Source: Inquilinus sp. Marseille-Q2685
Lineage (GTDB): Bacteria > Pseudomonadota > Alphaproteobacteria > DSM-16000 > Inquilinaceae
Direction: 5' to 3'
Assembly (NCBI RefSeq): GCF_916619195.1
Contig: NZ_CAKAKL010000012.1
Coordinates: 62,001-126,000, forward strand
Length of the DNA: 64,000 nt
Shown: one piece after another, positions 9,360-16,591 of the stretch
How positions within the stretch are numbered: position 1 is the first letter of the stretch
Layout of the letters: the number at the start of each line of letters is the position of its first letter
Made by a program: the position numbers and the translations under genes
The notes under the pieces: generated by a model
The model's input: the letters and a program-made list of their open reading frames with translations, nothing else
The model's database searches: none
What the model was told of the DNA's origin: nothing

Positions 9360-9931
9360 AGATCATCGTCATCGGCGCGACCGGCACGATCGGTTCGGCC
9401 GTGGCCGCGGCGCTGGAGGCGCGGCACGAGGTGCTGCAGGTATCGCGGAGCGGGTCGCCTTCGGTCGACATCGAGGACCCGGCGTCGATCGCGGCGCTCG
9501 TGCGATCGGCCGGCCCGGTCGACGCCGTCGTCTGCTGCGCCGCCAGCGCCCGGATGGCGCCGCTGGACGCGCCGGACGCGGCCTTCCTGCAGGGGCTGCA
9601 GGGCAAGCTGCTGGGCCAGGTGGCGCTGCTGCGCCTGGCCCTGCCGCAGCTGCGCGACGGCGGGTCCGTGACCCTCACGGCCGGGACCATCGACCCGGCG
9701 ATGGCCGGCGCCGCCTTCGGCGCGCTGGTCAACGCCGGGCTGGAGGCCTTCGTCCGCGCCGCGGCGCTGGAGCTGCCGCGCGGCCTGCGGGTCAACGCCG
9801 TCAGCCCCGGCTGGGTGCGCGAGACGCTGCAGGCGATGGGCCGGGACGGCGGCACGCCCGCGGCCGAGGTCGCCCGCGCCTATGTCGACGCGGTGGAGGG
9901 CACGGCACAGGGGCAGGTGATCAGGCCCTGA
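9356..9931 (+). CDS. Short-chain dehydrogenase/reductase
   Basis: 191 residues, a short SDR. The glycine-rich nucleotide loop is GATGTIGSAVAAAL near the N-terminus. VVCCAASA corresponds to the NNAG region. The usual Tyr-xxx-Lys pair is not obvious (the region reads GAAFGALVNAGLEAFVRAAA), as in the YbjT/YwnB-like short SDRs that lack a classical active site. The late motif LRVNAVSPGWV is typical. Coupled by a 4-nt overlap to the quinone reductase, so the two probably work on the same quinone or carbonyl stress; the substrate is unknown. Confidence 0.85.
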   Translation: MKIIVIGATGTIGSAVAAALEARHEVLQVSRSGSPSVDIEDPASIAALVRSAGPVDAVVCCAASARMAPLDAPDAAFLQGLQGKLLGQVALLRLALPQLRDGGSVTLTAGTIDPAMAGAAFGALVNAGLEAFVRAAALELPRGLRVNAVSPGWVRETLQAMGRDGGTPAAEVARAYVDAVEGTAQGQVIRP

Positions 9932-9934
9932 CGC

Positions 9935-9955
9935 TGCTGCCAGGATCTGGCAGCA
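9935..9955. promoter_or_regulatory. Operator A of the WYL-type regulator (perfect 21-bp palindrome)
   Basis: Arms TGCTGCCA and TGGCAGCA are perfect inverted repeats around GGATC, 24 bp before the GTG start of the regulator. A near-copy (17 of 21 bases equal) lies immediately after the regulator gene at 10673-10693. This placement argues that the regulator binds it and controls itself. Confidence 0.65.
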
Positions 9956-9979
9956 TAGGCCTCTCGGGAGGAAGAGGCC

Positions 9980-10672
9980 GTGTCGCGATCCGAACGCCTG
10001 CTGACGCTGATCCAGGTGCTGCGCCGCCACCGCCGGCCGGTCAGCGGGCGCACGCTGGCGGCCGAGACCGGGGTCAGCCTGCGCACGCTGTACCGCGACA
10101 TCGCCACGCTGCAGGCGCAGGGCGCCGACATCGAGGGCGAGCCGGGCCTCGGCTATGTGCTGCGGCCCGGCTTCATGCTGCCGCCGCTGATGTTCTCGGA
10201 GGACGAGATCGAGGCGCTGGTGCTGGGCTCGCGCTGGGTCGCGCAGCGCGCCGACGACCGGCTGGGCGACGCCGCCCGCAACGCCCTGGCCAAGATCGCC
10301 GCGGTGCTGCCGGACGACCTGCGCCAGGGCCTGGACGCCACCGCGCTGCTGGTCGGGCCCGGCCAGGCGATCGCCGGCGGCAGCATCGACCTCGCCGCCG
10401 TGCGCCGGGCGATCCGGGCCGAGCGCAAGCTGGCCATCGCCTATCGCGGCCCGGAGGGGGCGGAGACCCGGCGCGTGATCTGGCCCTTCGCCCTCGGCTT
10501 CTTCGACCAGGTCCGCGTGGTGGTGGCGTGGTGCGAGCTGCGCCAGGGCTTCCGCCACTTCCGCACCGACCGCATCCTGGAGCTGGCGCCGGTCGAGGCG
10601 CGCACTCCGCGCCGGCGCCAGGCCCTGCTGAAGGAATGGCGGGAGATCCAGGGGATCAGTCCTCGCGACTGA
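9980..10672 (+). CDS. YafY-type transcriptional regulator (HTH plus WYL domain)
   Basis: 230 residues with a GTG start preceded by gggaggaag. The N-terminal winged helix (RSERLLTLIQVLRRHRRPVS, TGVSLRTLYRDIATLQAQG, residues 3-55) and the WYL-type ligand-binding domain (RAERKLAIAYRGPEG ... RRVIWPFALGFFDQVRVVVAWCELRQGFRHFRTDRI) are clear. The shorter length matches YafY proteins without a WCX extension. WYL regulators sense small or nucleic-acid ligands. Two matching palindromes flank the gene, so it probably controls itself and the VOC gene at 10735. Confidence 0.9.
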   Translation: MSRSERLLTLIQVLRRHRRPVSGRTLAAETGVSLRTLYRDIATLQAQGADIEGEPGLGYVLRPGFMLPPLMFSEDEIEALVLGSRWVAQRADDRLGDAARNALAKIAAVLPDDLRQGLDATALLVGPGQAIAGGSIDLAAVRRAIRAERKLAIAYRGPEGAETRRVIWPFALGFFDQVRVVVAWCELRQGFRHFRTDRILELAPVEARTPRRRQALLKEWREIQGISPRD

Positions 10673-10693
10673 TGCTGCCGGAAACTGTCAGCA
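10673..10693. promoter_or_regulatory. Operator B of the WYL-type regulator, before the VOC gene
   Basis: This 21-bp dyad has arms TGCTGCCG and TGTCAGCA around GAAAC. It differs from operator A at four positions, all in the centre or inner arms. It begins one base after the regulator's stop and ends 41 bp before the VOC gene's ATG, which suggests the VOC gene has its own regulated promoter here. Confidence 0.6.
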
Positions 10694-10734
10694 TGGGTGC
10701 GCATCCTGGGGCTGTCATCACCCAGGAGAACCCG

Positions 10735-11103
10735 ATGCCCATCCCCAGCTACACCCTGCTCTATGTCGACAACCCGCCGGCCAGCGCCGCCTTCTATGCC
10801 GGGCTGCTGGGCCGCGAGCCGGTCGAATCCTCACCGACCTTCGCCCTGTTCGTGCTCGACGGCGGGGCGAAGCTGGGATTGTGGTCGCGGCATACGGTCG
10901 AGCCGGCGGCGACTGCGGCCGGCGGGGGCGGCGAGATCGGCTTCAGCGTCGCCGACGCCGCCGCGGTCGATGCGCTGCATGACGAGTGGCGCGGCCGCGG
11001 CCTGCCGATCCTGCAGCCGCCGACCACGATGGATTTCGGCCACACCTTCGTCGCCCTCGACCCCGATGGCCACCGGCTGCGGGTGTTCGCGCTGACAGTG
11101 TAG
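10735..11103 (+). CDS. VOC (glyoxalase/bleomycin-resistance fold) family protein
   Basis: 122 residues, one VOC domain made of two beta-alpha-beta-beta-beta modules: YTLLYVDNPPASAAFYAGLLG at the start and GHTFVALDPDGHRLRVF at the end. FALFVLDGGAKLGLW follows the first module. The 'DPDGHRLRVF' end is typical of PhnB/glyoxalase-like stress proteins. The start follows aggagaacccg. It sits behind the WYL regulator with a matching operator in between, a common YafY-VOC pairing. The reaction is unknown; detoxification or resistance by ligand binding are both possible. Confidence 0.85.
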   Translation: MPIPSYTLLYVDNPPASAAFYAGLLGREPVESSPTFALFVLDGGAKLGLWSRHTVEPAATAAGGGGEIGFSVADAAAVDALHDEWRGRGLPILQPPTTMDFGHTFVALDPDGHRLRVFALTV

Positions 11104-11125
11104 AGGGGTCGGGACGGCTCCCCTT

Positions 11126-11145
11126 TGTCATGCCCGGCAATGACA
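11126..11145. terminator. Hairpin after the VOC gene
   Basis: TGTCAT and ATGACA form inverted arms around gcccggca, and a second pair (agggg at 11104, cccct at 11120) overlaps the stop. No long T-run follows, so an intrinsic terminator is only probable. The rest of the 11146-11296 gap shows GC-rich inverted repeats and no gene. Confidence 0.4.
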
Positions 11146-11296
11146 GAATTGGGATGTTCGGTCCTCTGACTCCTCGGACCCGTGGTCGCGGAAAACCGAA
11201 CTCGACAAATCTGCCCGCGGCTGGTCGAGTAGCGGATCGTGCCCGGCCGGCGGCCCGCCGGGGCGATGGGGATCACGGGCCGCGGAACCATCGCCC

Positions 11297-12664
11297 GTGA
11301 CCGACCTGTCCCAGATCTCCGCCGCCGCCCTCGGCCGCCTCTATCTCGCCGGCACGACCGACCCGGTGGCGGCGGCCGAATTCTTCCTCGACCGTATCCG
11401 CGCCTGCCCGGACAAGGCGGTGTTCCTGACCCTGACCGAAGAGCGGGCGCGGCGCGAGGCGGAGGCGAGCCTGAAGCGCTACCGCGCCGGCCGGCCGCTG
11501 GGGCCGCTGGACGGCGTGCCGGTCGCCTGGAAGGACCTGGTCGACCTGGAGGGTACCGTCACCACCGCCGGCGCCGAGGTGCTGCGCCACGCCCCGCCGG
11601 CCGCGGCCGATGCGCCGATCGCGCGCCACCTGGCCGCCGCCGGCATGGTCAGCCTGGGCAAGGTCAATCTCAGCGAATTCGCCTATTCCGGCCTCGGGCT
11701 GAACCCGCATTACGGCACGCCGCTGAATCCCCACGACACGAACACGCCGCGGGCGCCCGGCGGCTCGTCCTCCGGCTCCGCCGTCGCGGTGGCGCGCGGC
11801 CTGGCCCCCTGCGCCATCGGCACCGACACCGGCGGGTCGGTGCGCATCCCGGCCGCCTTCAACGGGCTGGTCGGCCTGAAGACCTCCGAAGGCCGGATCG
11901 ACAAGACCGGCGTGTTCCCGCTGTCCCAGACCCTGGATTCGGTCGGCCCGCTGGCCCGGACGGTGGAGGACTGCATCCTGCTGGACGCCGCGCTGCGCGG
12001 CGCCGTCGCCACCGACATCCGCCGCGCCGATCTCTCCGGCCTGCGCCTGGTGGTGCCGGACAACATCGTCTTCGACCAGGCCGAGGACGGCGTGATCGCC
12101 AATTTCGAGCGGGCGCTGTCGGTGCTGGCCGCCGCCGGGGCCGAGGTCGAGCGGCGGCGCATCGGCATCATCGACGAGATGGCGGCGGTCGGCGCCGCCC
12201 ACGGCTCGCTGACGGCCGCGGAGGCCTATGCCTTCCACCGCGAGCTGATGGAGGGGCCGGATGCAACGCGGGTCGACCCGCGCATCACCTCGCGCATCTC
12301 CGGCGGCAAGCGGATGACCGCGGCCGACCTGCTGGCGATCCAGGCCATGCGCCGGCGGCTGAGCCCGGCGCTGGCGGCGGAGCTGGACGGCGCCCTGCTG
12401 GCCTTCCCCACCGTGCCGCATGCGGCGCCGGAGATCGCGCCCTTGGAGGCCGATGTCGACCTCTACCACCAGATCAACCTGCGCACGCTGCGCAACACCA
12501 TGATCGGCAACATCCTGACCATGTGCGGCCTGGCGCTGCCGACCGGACGGGACGAGCGCGGCCTGCCGACCAGCCTGCTGCTGTCCGCCCCCGCCGGCGA
12601 CGACGCCCGGCTGCTGGGGACAGGGTTGGCGGTCGAAGCCGCCGGCATCGACCAGCGCGGCTGA
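11297..12664 (+). CDS. Amidase signature family hydrolase
   Basis: 455 residues from a GTG start. The amidase signature and its Ser-cisSer-Lys triad can be read: the Lys in GVPVAWKDLVDLEG (about residue 78), the cis-Ser and the nucleophile region in RAPGGSSSGSAVAVARGL and GTDTGGSVRIPAAFNGLVGLK. Members hydrolyse carboxamides or aryl/acyl amides. It does not stand with gatB/gatC, and its long tail (HQINLRTLRNTMIGN) is that of stand-alone amidases such as AtzF-like or aryl-amidase enzymes. It lies just before the organosulfur transport genes, but no functional link is shown. A palindrome at 12692-12731 probably ends its transcript. Confidence 0.88.
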   Translation: MTDLSQISAAALGRLYLAGTTDPVAAAEFFLDRIRACPDKAVFLTLTEERARREAEASLKRYRAGRPLGPLDGVPVAWKDLVDLEGTVTTAGAEVLRHAPPAAADAPIARHLAAAGMVSLGKVNLSEFAYSGLGLNPHYGTPLNPHDTNTPRAPGGSSSGSAVAVARGLAPCAIGTDTGGSVRIPAAFNGLVGLKTSEGRIDKTGVFPLSQTLDSVGPLARTVEDCILLDAALRGAVATDIRRADLSGLRLVVPDNIVFDQAEDGVIANFERALSVLAAAGAEVERRRIGIIDEMAAVGAAHGSLTAAEAYAFHRELMEGPDATRVDPRITSRISGGKRMTAADLLAIQAMRRRLSPALAAELDGALLAFPTVPHAAPEIAPLEADVDLYHQINLRTLRNTMIGNILTMCGLALPTGRDERGLPTSLLLSAPAGDDARLLGTGLAVEAAGIDQRG

Positions 12665-12691
12665 TTGTCCGAGAGACGGGGCCGTCCCTAA

Positions 12692-12731
12692 CCGTCATTG
12701 CTTCGTCGGCTTCGCCTCCTCGCAATGACGG
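12692..12731. terminator. Stem-loop with perfect 10-bp arms after the amidase gene
   Basis: ccgtcattgc and gcaatgacgg are perfect inverted repeats around a 20-nt GC-rich loop that is itself weakly paired. This cattgc...gcaatg element is the kind of short intergenic palindrome found scattered in alphaproteobacterial genomes. It could terminate the amidase transcript. Confidence 0.5.
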
Positions 12732-12767
12732 GAACGGCCTCTTCGGCTCGGCATTCGCGTATCCATA

Positions 12768-12845
12768 ATAGCGATGATTTTTTGTATATTAATTTATCAT
12801 TCTTATCCTGTATGTATTTATCGCCATATATATACACTTCGAAAC
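12768..12845 (+). promoter_or_regulatory. AT-rich promoter island before the first SsuA-like gene
   Basis: About 78 bp of strongly AT-rich sequence (runs such as gattttttgtatattaattt and atatatatac) in a region otherwise near 70% G+C. It ends some 12 bp before the start of the binding-protein gene. A second island of the same character precedes the permease at 14937. I could not fix -35/-10 boxes with confidence; tatata near 12825 is a possible -10. Confidence 0.5.
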
Positions 12846-12856
12846 TGGATGAGCCG

Positions 12857-13819
12857 ATGACGCTGCTGTCGCGCCGCACCTTCGCGGCCCTCCTGGCCGG
12901 GGCGGGAGCCCTCGCGGCCCTGCCCTCCGCCGCCCTCGCCGACGACACGCCGAAGGAGCTGCGGATCGGCTTCCAGAAGGTCGGCCTCCTGGTCGTCGCC
13001 CGGCAGCAGAAGCTGGTCGAGGCCAGGCTGGAGCCGCTGGGGGTCAAGGTCAGCTGGGTCGAGTTCGCGACCGGCCCGGCGCTGCTGGAGGCGCTGAACG
13101 CCGGCAGCCTGGATTTCGGCTACACCGGCGACGGCCCGCCGATCTTCGCCCAGGCCGCCGGCATTCCCTTCGTCTATGTCGCCGCGATCCCGCCGACGCC
13201 GCAGGGCGAGGCGATCATCGTCAAGGAAGCGTCGCCGATCCGCAGCGTCGCCGACCTCAAGGGCAAGCGCATCGGCCTGGCCAAGGGCACCAGCTCGCAC
13301 AACCTGACCGCGGCGGCGCTGGAGAAGGCGGGCATCGCCTTCGGCGACATCACCCCGGTCTATCTGGGCCCCGCCGACGCCGCTGCCGCCTTCGACACCG
13401 ACCAGTTCGACGCCTGGACGATCTGGGACCCGTTCCTGGCGCTGGCGCAGCAGCGCACCGGCGTCCGTGTCGTCGCCTGGACCGGCGAGGTGCTGCAGGC
13501 GGCGCCGTTCCTGCTGGCCCATCGCGACTATGCCGACGCGCATCCGAAGACCATCCGCCTGGTGCTGGACGCGCTGACCGAGGCGGCGGCCTGGGCCAAC
13601 GGCCACCGCGACGAACTGGCCAAGGCGATGGCGGCGGTCACCGGCGTCGACCTCGCCGCCCAGACGGTCGCGGCCCAGCGCGGCGCCTTCGGCGTGCTGC
13701 CGCTGGACGGCACCATCGTCGCCAACCAGCAGGAATCCGCCGACCGCTTCCACCGGCTCGGCCTGATCCCGGAGGCGATCACCGTGCGGGACAACGTCTG
13801 GACGCCGCCCCAGGGGTAA
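12857..13819 (+). CDS. SsuA-like aliphatic sulfonate ABC transporter substrate-binding protein
   Basis: 320 residues. A Tat-like or Sec signal (LLSRRTFAALLAGAGALAAL, cleavage near ALADD) is followed by the NMT1/SsuA fold: ELRIGFQKVGLLVVARQQKLVE, the substrate-loop EFATGPALLEALNAGSLDFG, TGDGPPIFAQAAG, and DAWTIWDPFLALAQ. This pattern is close to SsuA proteins for alkanesulfonates. The ATG at 12857 was chosen because the upstream in-frame extension lies in the AT-rich promoter and reads unlike protein. It is separated from its likely permease and ATPase (14937-16587) by a nitroreductase on the other strand. Periplasmic. Confidence 0.88.
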   Translation: MTLLSRRTFAALLAGAGALAALPSAALADDTPKELRIGFQKVGLLVVARQQKLVEARLEPLGVKVSWVEFATGPALLEALNAGSLDFGYTGDGPPIFAQAAGIPFVYVAAIPPTPQGEAIIVKEASPIRSVADLKGKRIGLAKGTSSHNLTAAALEKAGIAFGDITPVYLGPADAAAAFDTDQFDAWTIWDPFLALAQQRTGVRVVAWTGEVLQAAPFLLAHRDYADAHPKTIRLVLDALTEAAAWANGHRDELAKAMAAVTGVDLAAQTVAAQRGAFGVLPLDGTIVANQQESADRFHRLGLIPEAITVRDNVWTPPQG

Positions 13820-13962
13820 GAGACCATTTGGAAATGCTACTGGCGCGGCCGTCTGACGGCGGTTTCTCCGCTTCCGGTGCTCACGCACCCAATGTGCGCT
13901 GCGCTCCGGTTCTCGAAACCACCGCCAGCCGACTCACGCCAGCGCATTTCCAAACGGTCTCT
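13819..13962. repeat. Long imperfect hairpin (144 bp) between convergent genes
   Basis: The 19-bp outer arms agagaccatttggaaatgc (13819-13837) and gcatttccaaacggtctct (13944-13962) pair with one mismatch. Inside, ctggcg/cgccag and ggtttct.../...cgaaacc continue the pairing, so almost the whole 144 bp can fold as one long stem. It begins inside the stop of the SsuA-like gene. It may be a miniature mobile repeat or a large bidirectional terminator. Confidence 0.65.
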
Positions 13963-13964
13963 AA

Positions 13965-14014
13965 GCGCCTCGTCGCGAGGCGCGACAAGGCCCGTCAGGA
14001 CCGATCCTGACGGG
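13965..14014. terminator. Two tandem hairpins, bidirectional terminator region
   Basis: The first stem is gcgcctcg-tcg-cgaggcgc (13965-13983) and the second cccgtcagga-ccga-tcctgacggg (13991-14014), both perfect. They lie between the stops of two convergent genes, where a bidirectional terminator is expected. Confidence 0.6.
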
Positions 14015-14023
14015 CCGGCCGGG

Positions 14024-14620
14024 TCATCCGGCCCGGAACGCGCCTTCCGAGACGATGCTGCTCAAGGGCTTGCGGCCGCTGGGCACCTCGCGCGACCGCA
14101 GGCTCTCCGGCAGGGCCGCCTTGTCGCCGAGCCGGCCGACGGCGATGGCGGCGTCGGCCCCGTATTCCGCCGGGAGGCCCAGCAGGCTGCGGGCCTTGTC
14201 GCGGTCGAAGCCGGCCATGCCGTGGGTGTGCCAGCCGGACAGGAGGGCCTGCAGTGCGAAGTTCGACCAGGCGGCGCCGGCGTCGAAGGAATGGGTCGGC
14301 AGCGGGGTCTCGCCCTTGCCGGGCTGGTCGAAGCTGGCCCTGGACGCGACGATCACCAGGGCCGCGGCATGCTGCGCCCAGCCGCGGTTCCAGTCGTTCA
14401 GGATCTCGAGGAAGACCGGCCAGCGCTCCGTGCCGCGGCGGGCGTAGATGAAGTGCCAGGGCTGGGCGTTGTAGGCCGAGGGCGCCCAGCGCGCCGCCTC
14501 GAAGAAGCGCAGCAGTTCCGCCTCCGGGATCGCCTCCTCGGTGAAGGCACGCGGCGACCAGCGCCGCAGGAACAGGGCATCGATGTCGTGCTCGGCCACG
14601 CGGCCGTTCAGGCTGGTCAT
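14024..14620 (-). CDS. Nitroreductase family protein
   Basis: 198 residues from the ATG at 14620. The FMN-binding Arg-rich start FLRRWSPRAFTEEAIPEAELLRFFEAARWAPSAYNAQPWHFIYARRG is diagnostic of the nitroreductase fold, and the C-terminal GRLGDKAALPESLRSRE... the second FMN contact. These dimers use NAD(P)H to reduce nitro-, quinone or flavin substrates. The gene stands alone, opposite to the sulfonate genes around it, and its start lies at the edge of an AT-rich region shared with the permease promoter. The substrate is unknown; a role in reduced-flavin supply is possible. Confidence 0.88.
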   Translation of the reverse strand: MTSLNGRVAEHDIDALFLRRWSPRAFTEEAIPEAELLRFFEAARWAPSAYNAQPWHFIYARRGTERWPVFLEILNDWNRGWAQHAAALVIVASRASFDQPGKGETPLPTHSFDAGAAWSNFALQALLSGWHTHGMAGFDRDKARSLLGLPAEYGADAAIAVGRLGDKAALPESLRSREVPSGRKPLSSIVSEGAFRAG

Positions 14621-14824
14621 GTCGACTCCAGGCCGATCCCTCGATCGGCGGCTGCGGCTGGTCTGAAAGGCCATTGTCATAGCGGCCAAAGCGCCGTCAA
14701 AACAAATTACCGATGTGCAATTATCCGGCATCGCTGCCATGCGGCGGCGCCCGGGATCGCCGACCCGAACCCCATCGTCGCCGAAGAGCGAAGGAGAATC
14801 AGCATCTTAAAAATTATACATTTT

Positions 14825-14879
14825 ATTCTAGATATTAAATTTAGAATCACATTGACTGACGCATACTATTGGTCATTAT
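14825..14879 (+). promoter_or_regulatory. AT-rich promoter and dyad before the sulfonate permease gene
   Basis: In the 316-bp gap between the divergent nitroreductase and permease genes, TTGACT (14852-14857) and CATTAT (14874-14879) stand 16 bp apart and resemble a sigma-70 promoter. Just upstream, ATTCTA-N11-TAGAAT (14825-14847) is a dyad of the LysR type, the size expected for a CysB/Cbl-like sulfur regulator. No regulator gene of that kind is in the window. The remaining part of the gap (14621-14790) shows nothing else. Confidence 0.45.
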
Positions 14880-14936
14880 CTACAGGTCAGCGGCGCCCGC
14901 TGTCGCCCCTTCCGCATCCGGCAACAGGACATCGCC

Positions 14937-15734
14937 TTGACCGCCCTTTCGCCGACCCAGCCTGCCGGCGGCTTCCGGATCGAGCGGTTCCGCCGCTTCA
15001 TCCCGCCGCTGGCGATCATCCTGCTGTGGCAGGCCGGATCCTCCGCCGGGCTGATCCCGGCCCGGTCGATCGCCTCTCCGGCGACCATCATCGCCACCTT
15101 CTGGACTCTGCTGGCCTCGGGCGAGCTGCTGCAGCACCTGCTGGTCTCGCTCGGCCGGGTCTCCGCAGGGCTCGCCATCGGCGTCACCACGGGCGCCGCG
15201 CTGGCGCTGATCGCAGGGCTGTCGCGGCGCGGCGAGGACCTGGTCGACGCCACCATGCAGATGCTGCGCACCCTGCCCTTCCTGGCGCTGGTGCCGCTGT
15301 TCATCCTGTGGTTCGGCATCGGCGAGACGCCGAAGATCGCGCTGGTCGCGCTCGGCTCCGCCTTCCCGATCTACCTGACGCTGTTCGCCGGCATCCGCGG
15401 CGTCGACGCCAAGCTGGTCGAGGCCGCCAGCGTGTTCGGCCTGTCGCAGCGCGAGCTGATCCGCCAGGTGATCCTGCCGGGCGCCCTGCCCTCGGCCCTG
15501 GTGGGCCTGCGCTATTCGCTCGGCTCCGCCTGGCTCAGCCTGGTGATCGGCGAGCAGATCAACGCCTCCAGCGGCATCGGCTACCTGGTGATGACGGCGC
15601 GCGACTTCCTGCGCACCGACATCATCTTCGTCGGCCTGATCGTCTACGCCCTGCTCGGCCTCGGCGCCGACCAGCTCGTCCGCGGGATCGAGCGCAGCGT
15701 GCTGCGCTGGCGCCCCAGCTTCGTGAAGGCCTGA
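14937..15734 (+). CDS. ssuC: ABC transporter permease, SsuC/TauC family
   Basis: 265 residues with six hydrophobic segments and the permease EAA loop (KLVEAASVFGLSQRELIRQVILPGALPSALVGLR, about residues 155-188). The pattern FRRFIPPLAIILLWQAGSSAGLIPARSIASPATI is typical of sulfonate/nitrate-type permeases. A TTG start is used because no ATG/GTG is placed reasonably and the N-terminus fits. The ATPase follows after 19 nt. Inner membrane; imports the sulfonate handed over by one or both SsuA-like proteins. Confidence 0.87.
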   Translation: MTALSPTQPAGGFRIERFRRFIPPLAIILLWQAGSSAGLIPARSIASPATIIATFWTLLASGELLQHLLVSLGRVSAGLAIGVTTGAALALIAGLSRRGEDLVDATMQMLRTLPFLALVPLFILWFGIGETPKIALVALGSAFPIYLTLFAGIRGVDAKLVEAASVFGLSQRELIRQVILPGALPSALVGLRYSLGSAWLSLVIGEQINASSGIGYLVMTARDFLRTDIIFVGLIVYALLGLGADQLVRGIERSVLRWRPSFVKA

Positions 15735-15753
15735 GCTTCAAAGGATACGCCCC

Positions 15754-16587
15754 GTGCTCCTTTCCGCCGCCCGTCCCCGGGCCGACGCCGAAGACGCCGC
15801 CGCACGCCCCGACGTGGTCCGCATCCGCGGCCTGACCCGGTCCTTCGGCGGCCCCAACATCCTCGACGCGCTCGACCTCGACATCGCCGATGGCGCCTTC
15901 GTCGCCCTCCTGGGCCGCAGCGGCTCCGGCAAGTCGACGCTGCTGCGCACGCTGGCGGGGCTGGACCCCGCCCCCGCCGGCACCGTCACCGTGCCGTCGG
16001 AGCGCACCGTGGTGTTCCAGGAGCCGCGGCTGCTGCCGTGGAAGAGCGTCTGGCGCAACGTCGCGCTGGGCCTGAAGGGGCCGGATGCGCGCGACCGCGC
16101 CGTCGCGGCGCTGCAGGAGGTCGGGCTGTCGCACCGGATCGACGCCTGGCCCCTGACCCTGTCAGGTGGCGAGGCCCAGCGCACCGCTTTGGCCCGGGCG
16201 CTGGTGCGCGAGCCGCGCCTGCTGCTGCTGGACGAGCCCTTCGCCGCGCTGGACGCCCTGACCCGGATGAAGATGCAGGGGCTGGTCGGGTCGCTGTGGC
16301 AGGCGCATCGCCCGGCGGTGCTGCTGGTCACCCATGACGTCGACGAGGCGCTGCTGCTGGCCGACCGGGTGCTGGTGCTGGCCGAGGGCCGGATCGCCAC
16401 CGACATCCCGATCGCGCTGGACCGGCCGCGCCGCCATGGCGATCCCGGCTTCGTCCGGCTCCGGGCCAGGCTGCTGGCCGATCTCGGCGTCGACGAGTTC
16501 GAGGGCGAGGTGGCACCGCCGGCCCCCCGACCCGCCGGCCGGTCCGCGCCCGCCGGCCATGCGGTTCCCGCCCCGGCCGGGGCCTGA
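15754..16587 (+). CDS. ssuB: ABC transporter ATP-binding protein, SsuB/TauB family
   Basis: 277 residues from a GTG start. Walker A GRSGSGKST (about 52-60), Q-loop FQEPRLLPWKSVWRNV with the LLPW motif typical of SsuB/TauB, signature LSGGEAQRTALARALVREP, Walker B LLLLDEPFAALDALTR and H-loop THDVDEAL are all intact. A Pro/Ala-rich tail of about 30 residues (APPAPRPAGRSAPAGHAVPA) extends past the usual end. The next gene starts 4 nt after its stop, so this is the energising subunit of one operon with the permease and oxygenases. Confidence 0.9.
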   Translation: MLLSAARPRADAEDAAARPDVVRIRGLTRSFGGPNILDALDLDIADGAFVALLGRSGSGKSTLLRTLAGLDPAPAGTVTVPSERTVVFQEPRLLPWKSVWRNVALGLKGPDARDRAVAALQEVGLSHRIDAWPLTLSGGEAQRTALARALVREPRLLLLDEPFAALDALTRMKMQGLVGSLWQAHRPAVLLVTHDVDEALLLADRVLVLAEGRIATDIPIALDRPRRHGDPGFVRLRARLLADLGVDEFEGEVAPPAPRPAGRSAPAGHAVPAPAGA

Positions 16588-16591
16588 GGCC

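Noticed and set aside
12698-12856. N-terminal extension of the SsuA-like protein from an ATG at 12698
   Set aside because: The extension reads through the palindrome and AT-rich promoter, whereas the ATG at 12857 is followed by a normal signal peptide.
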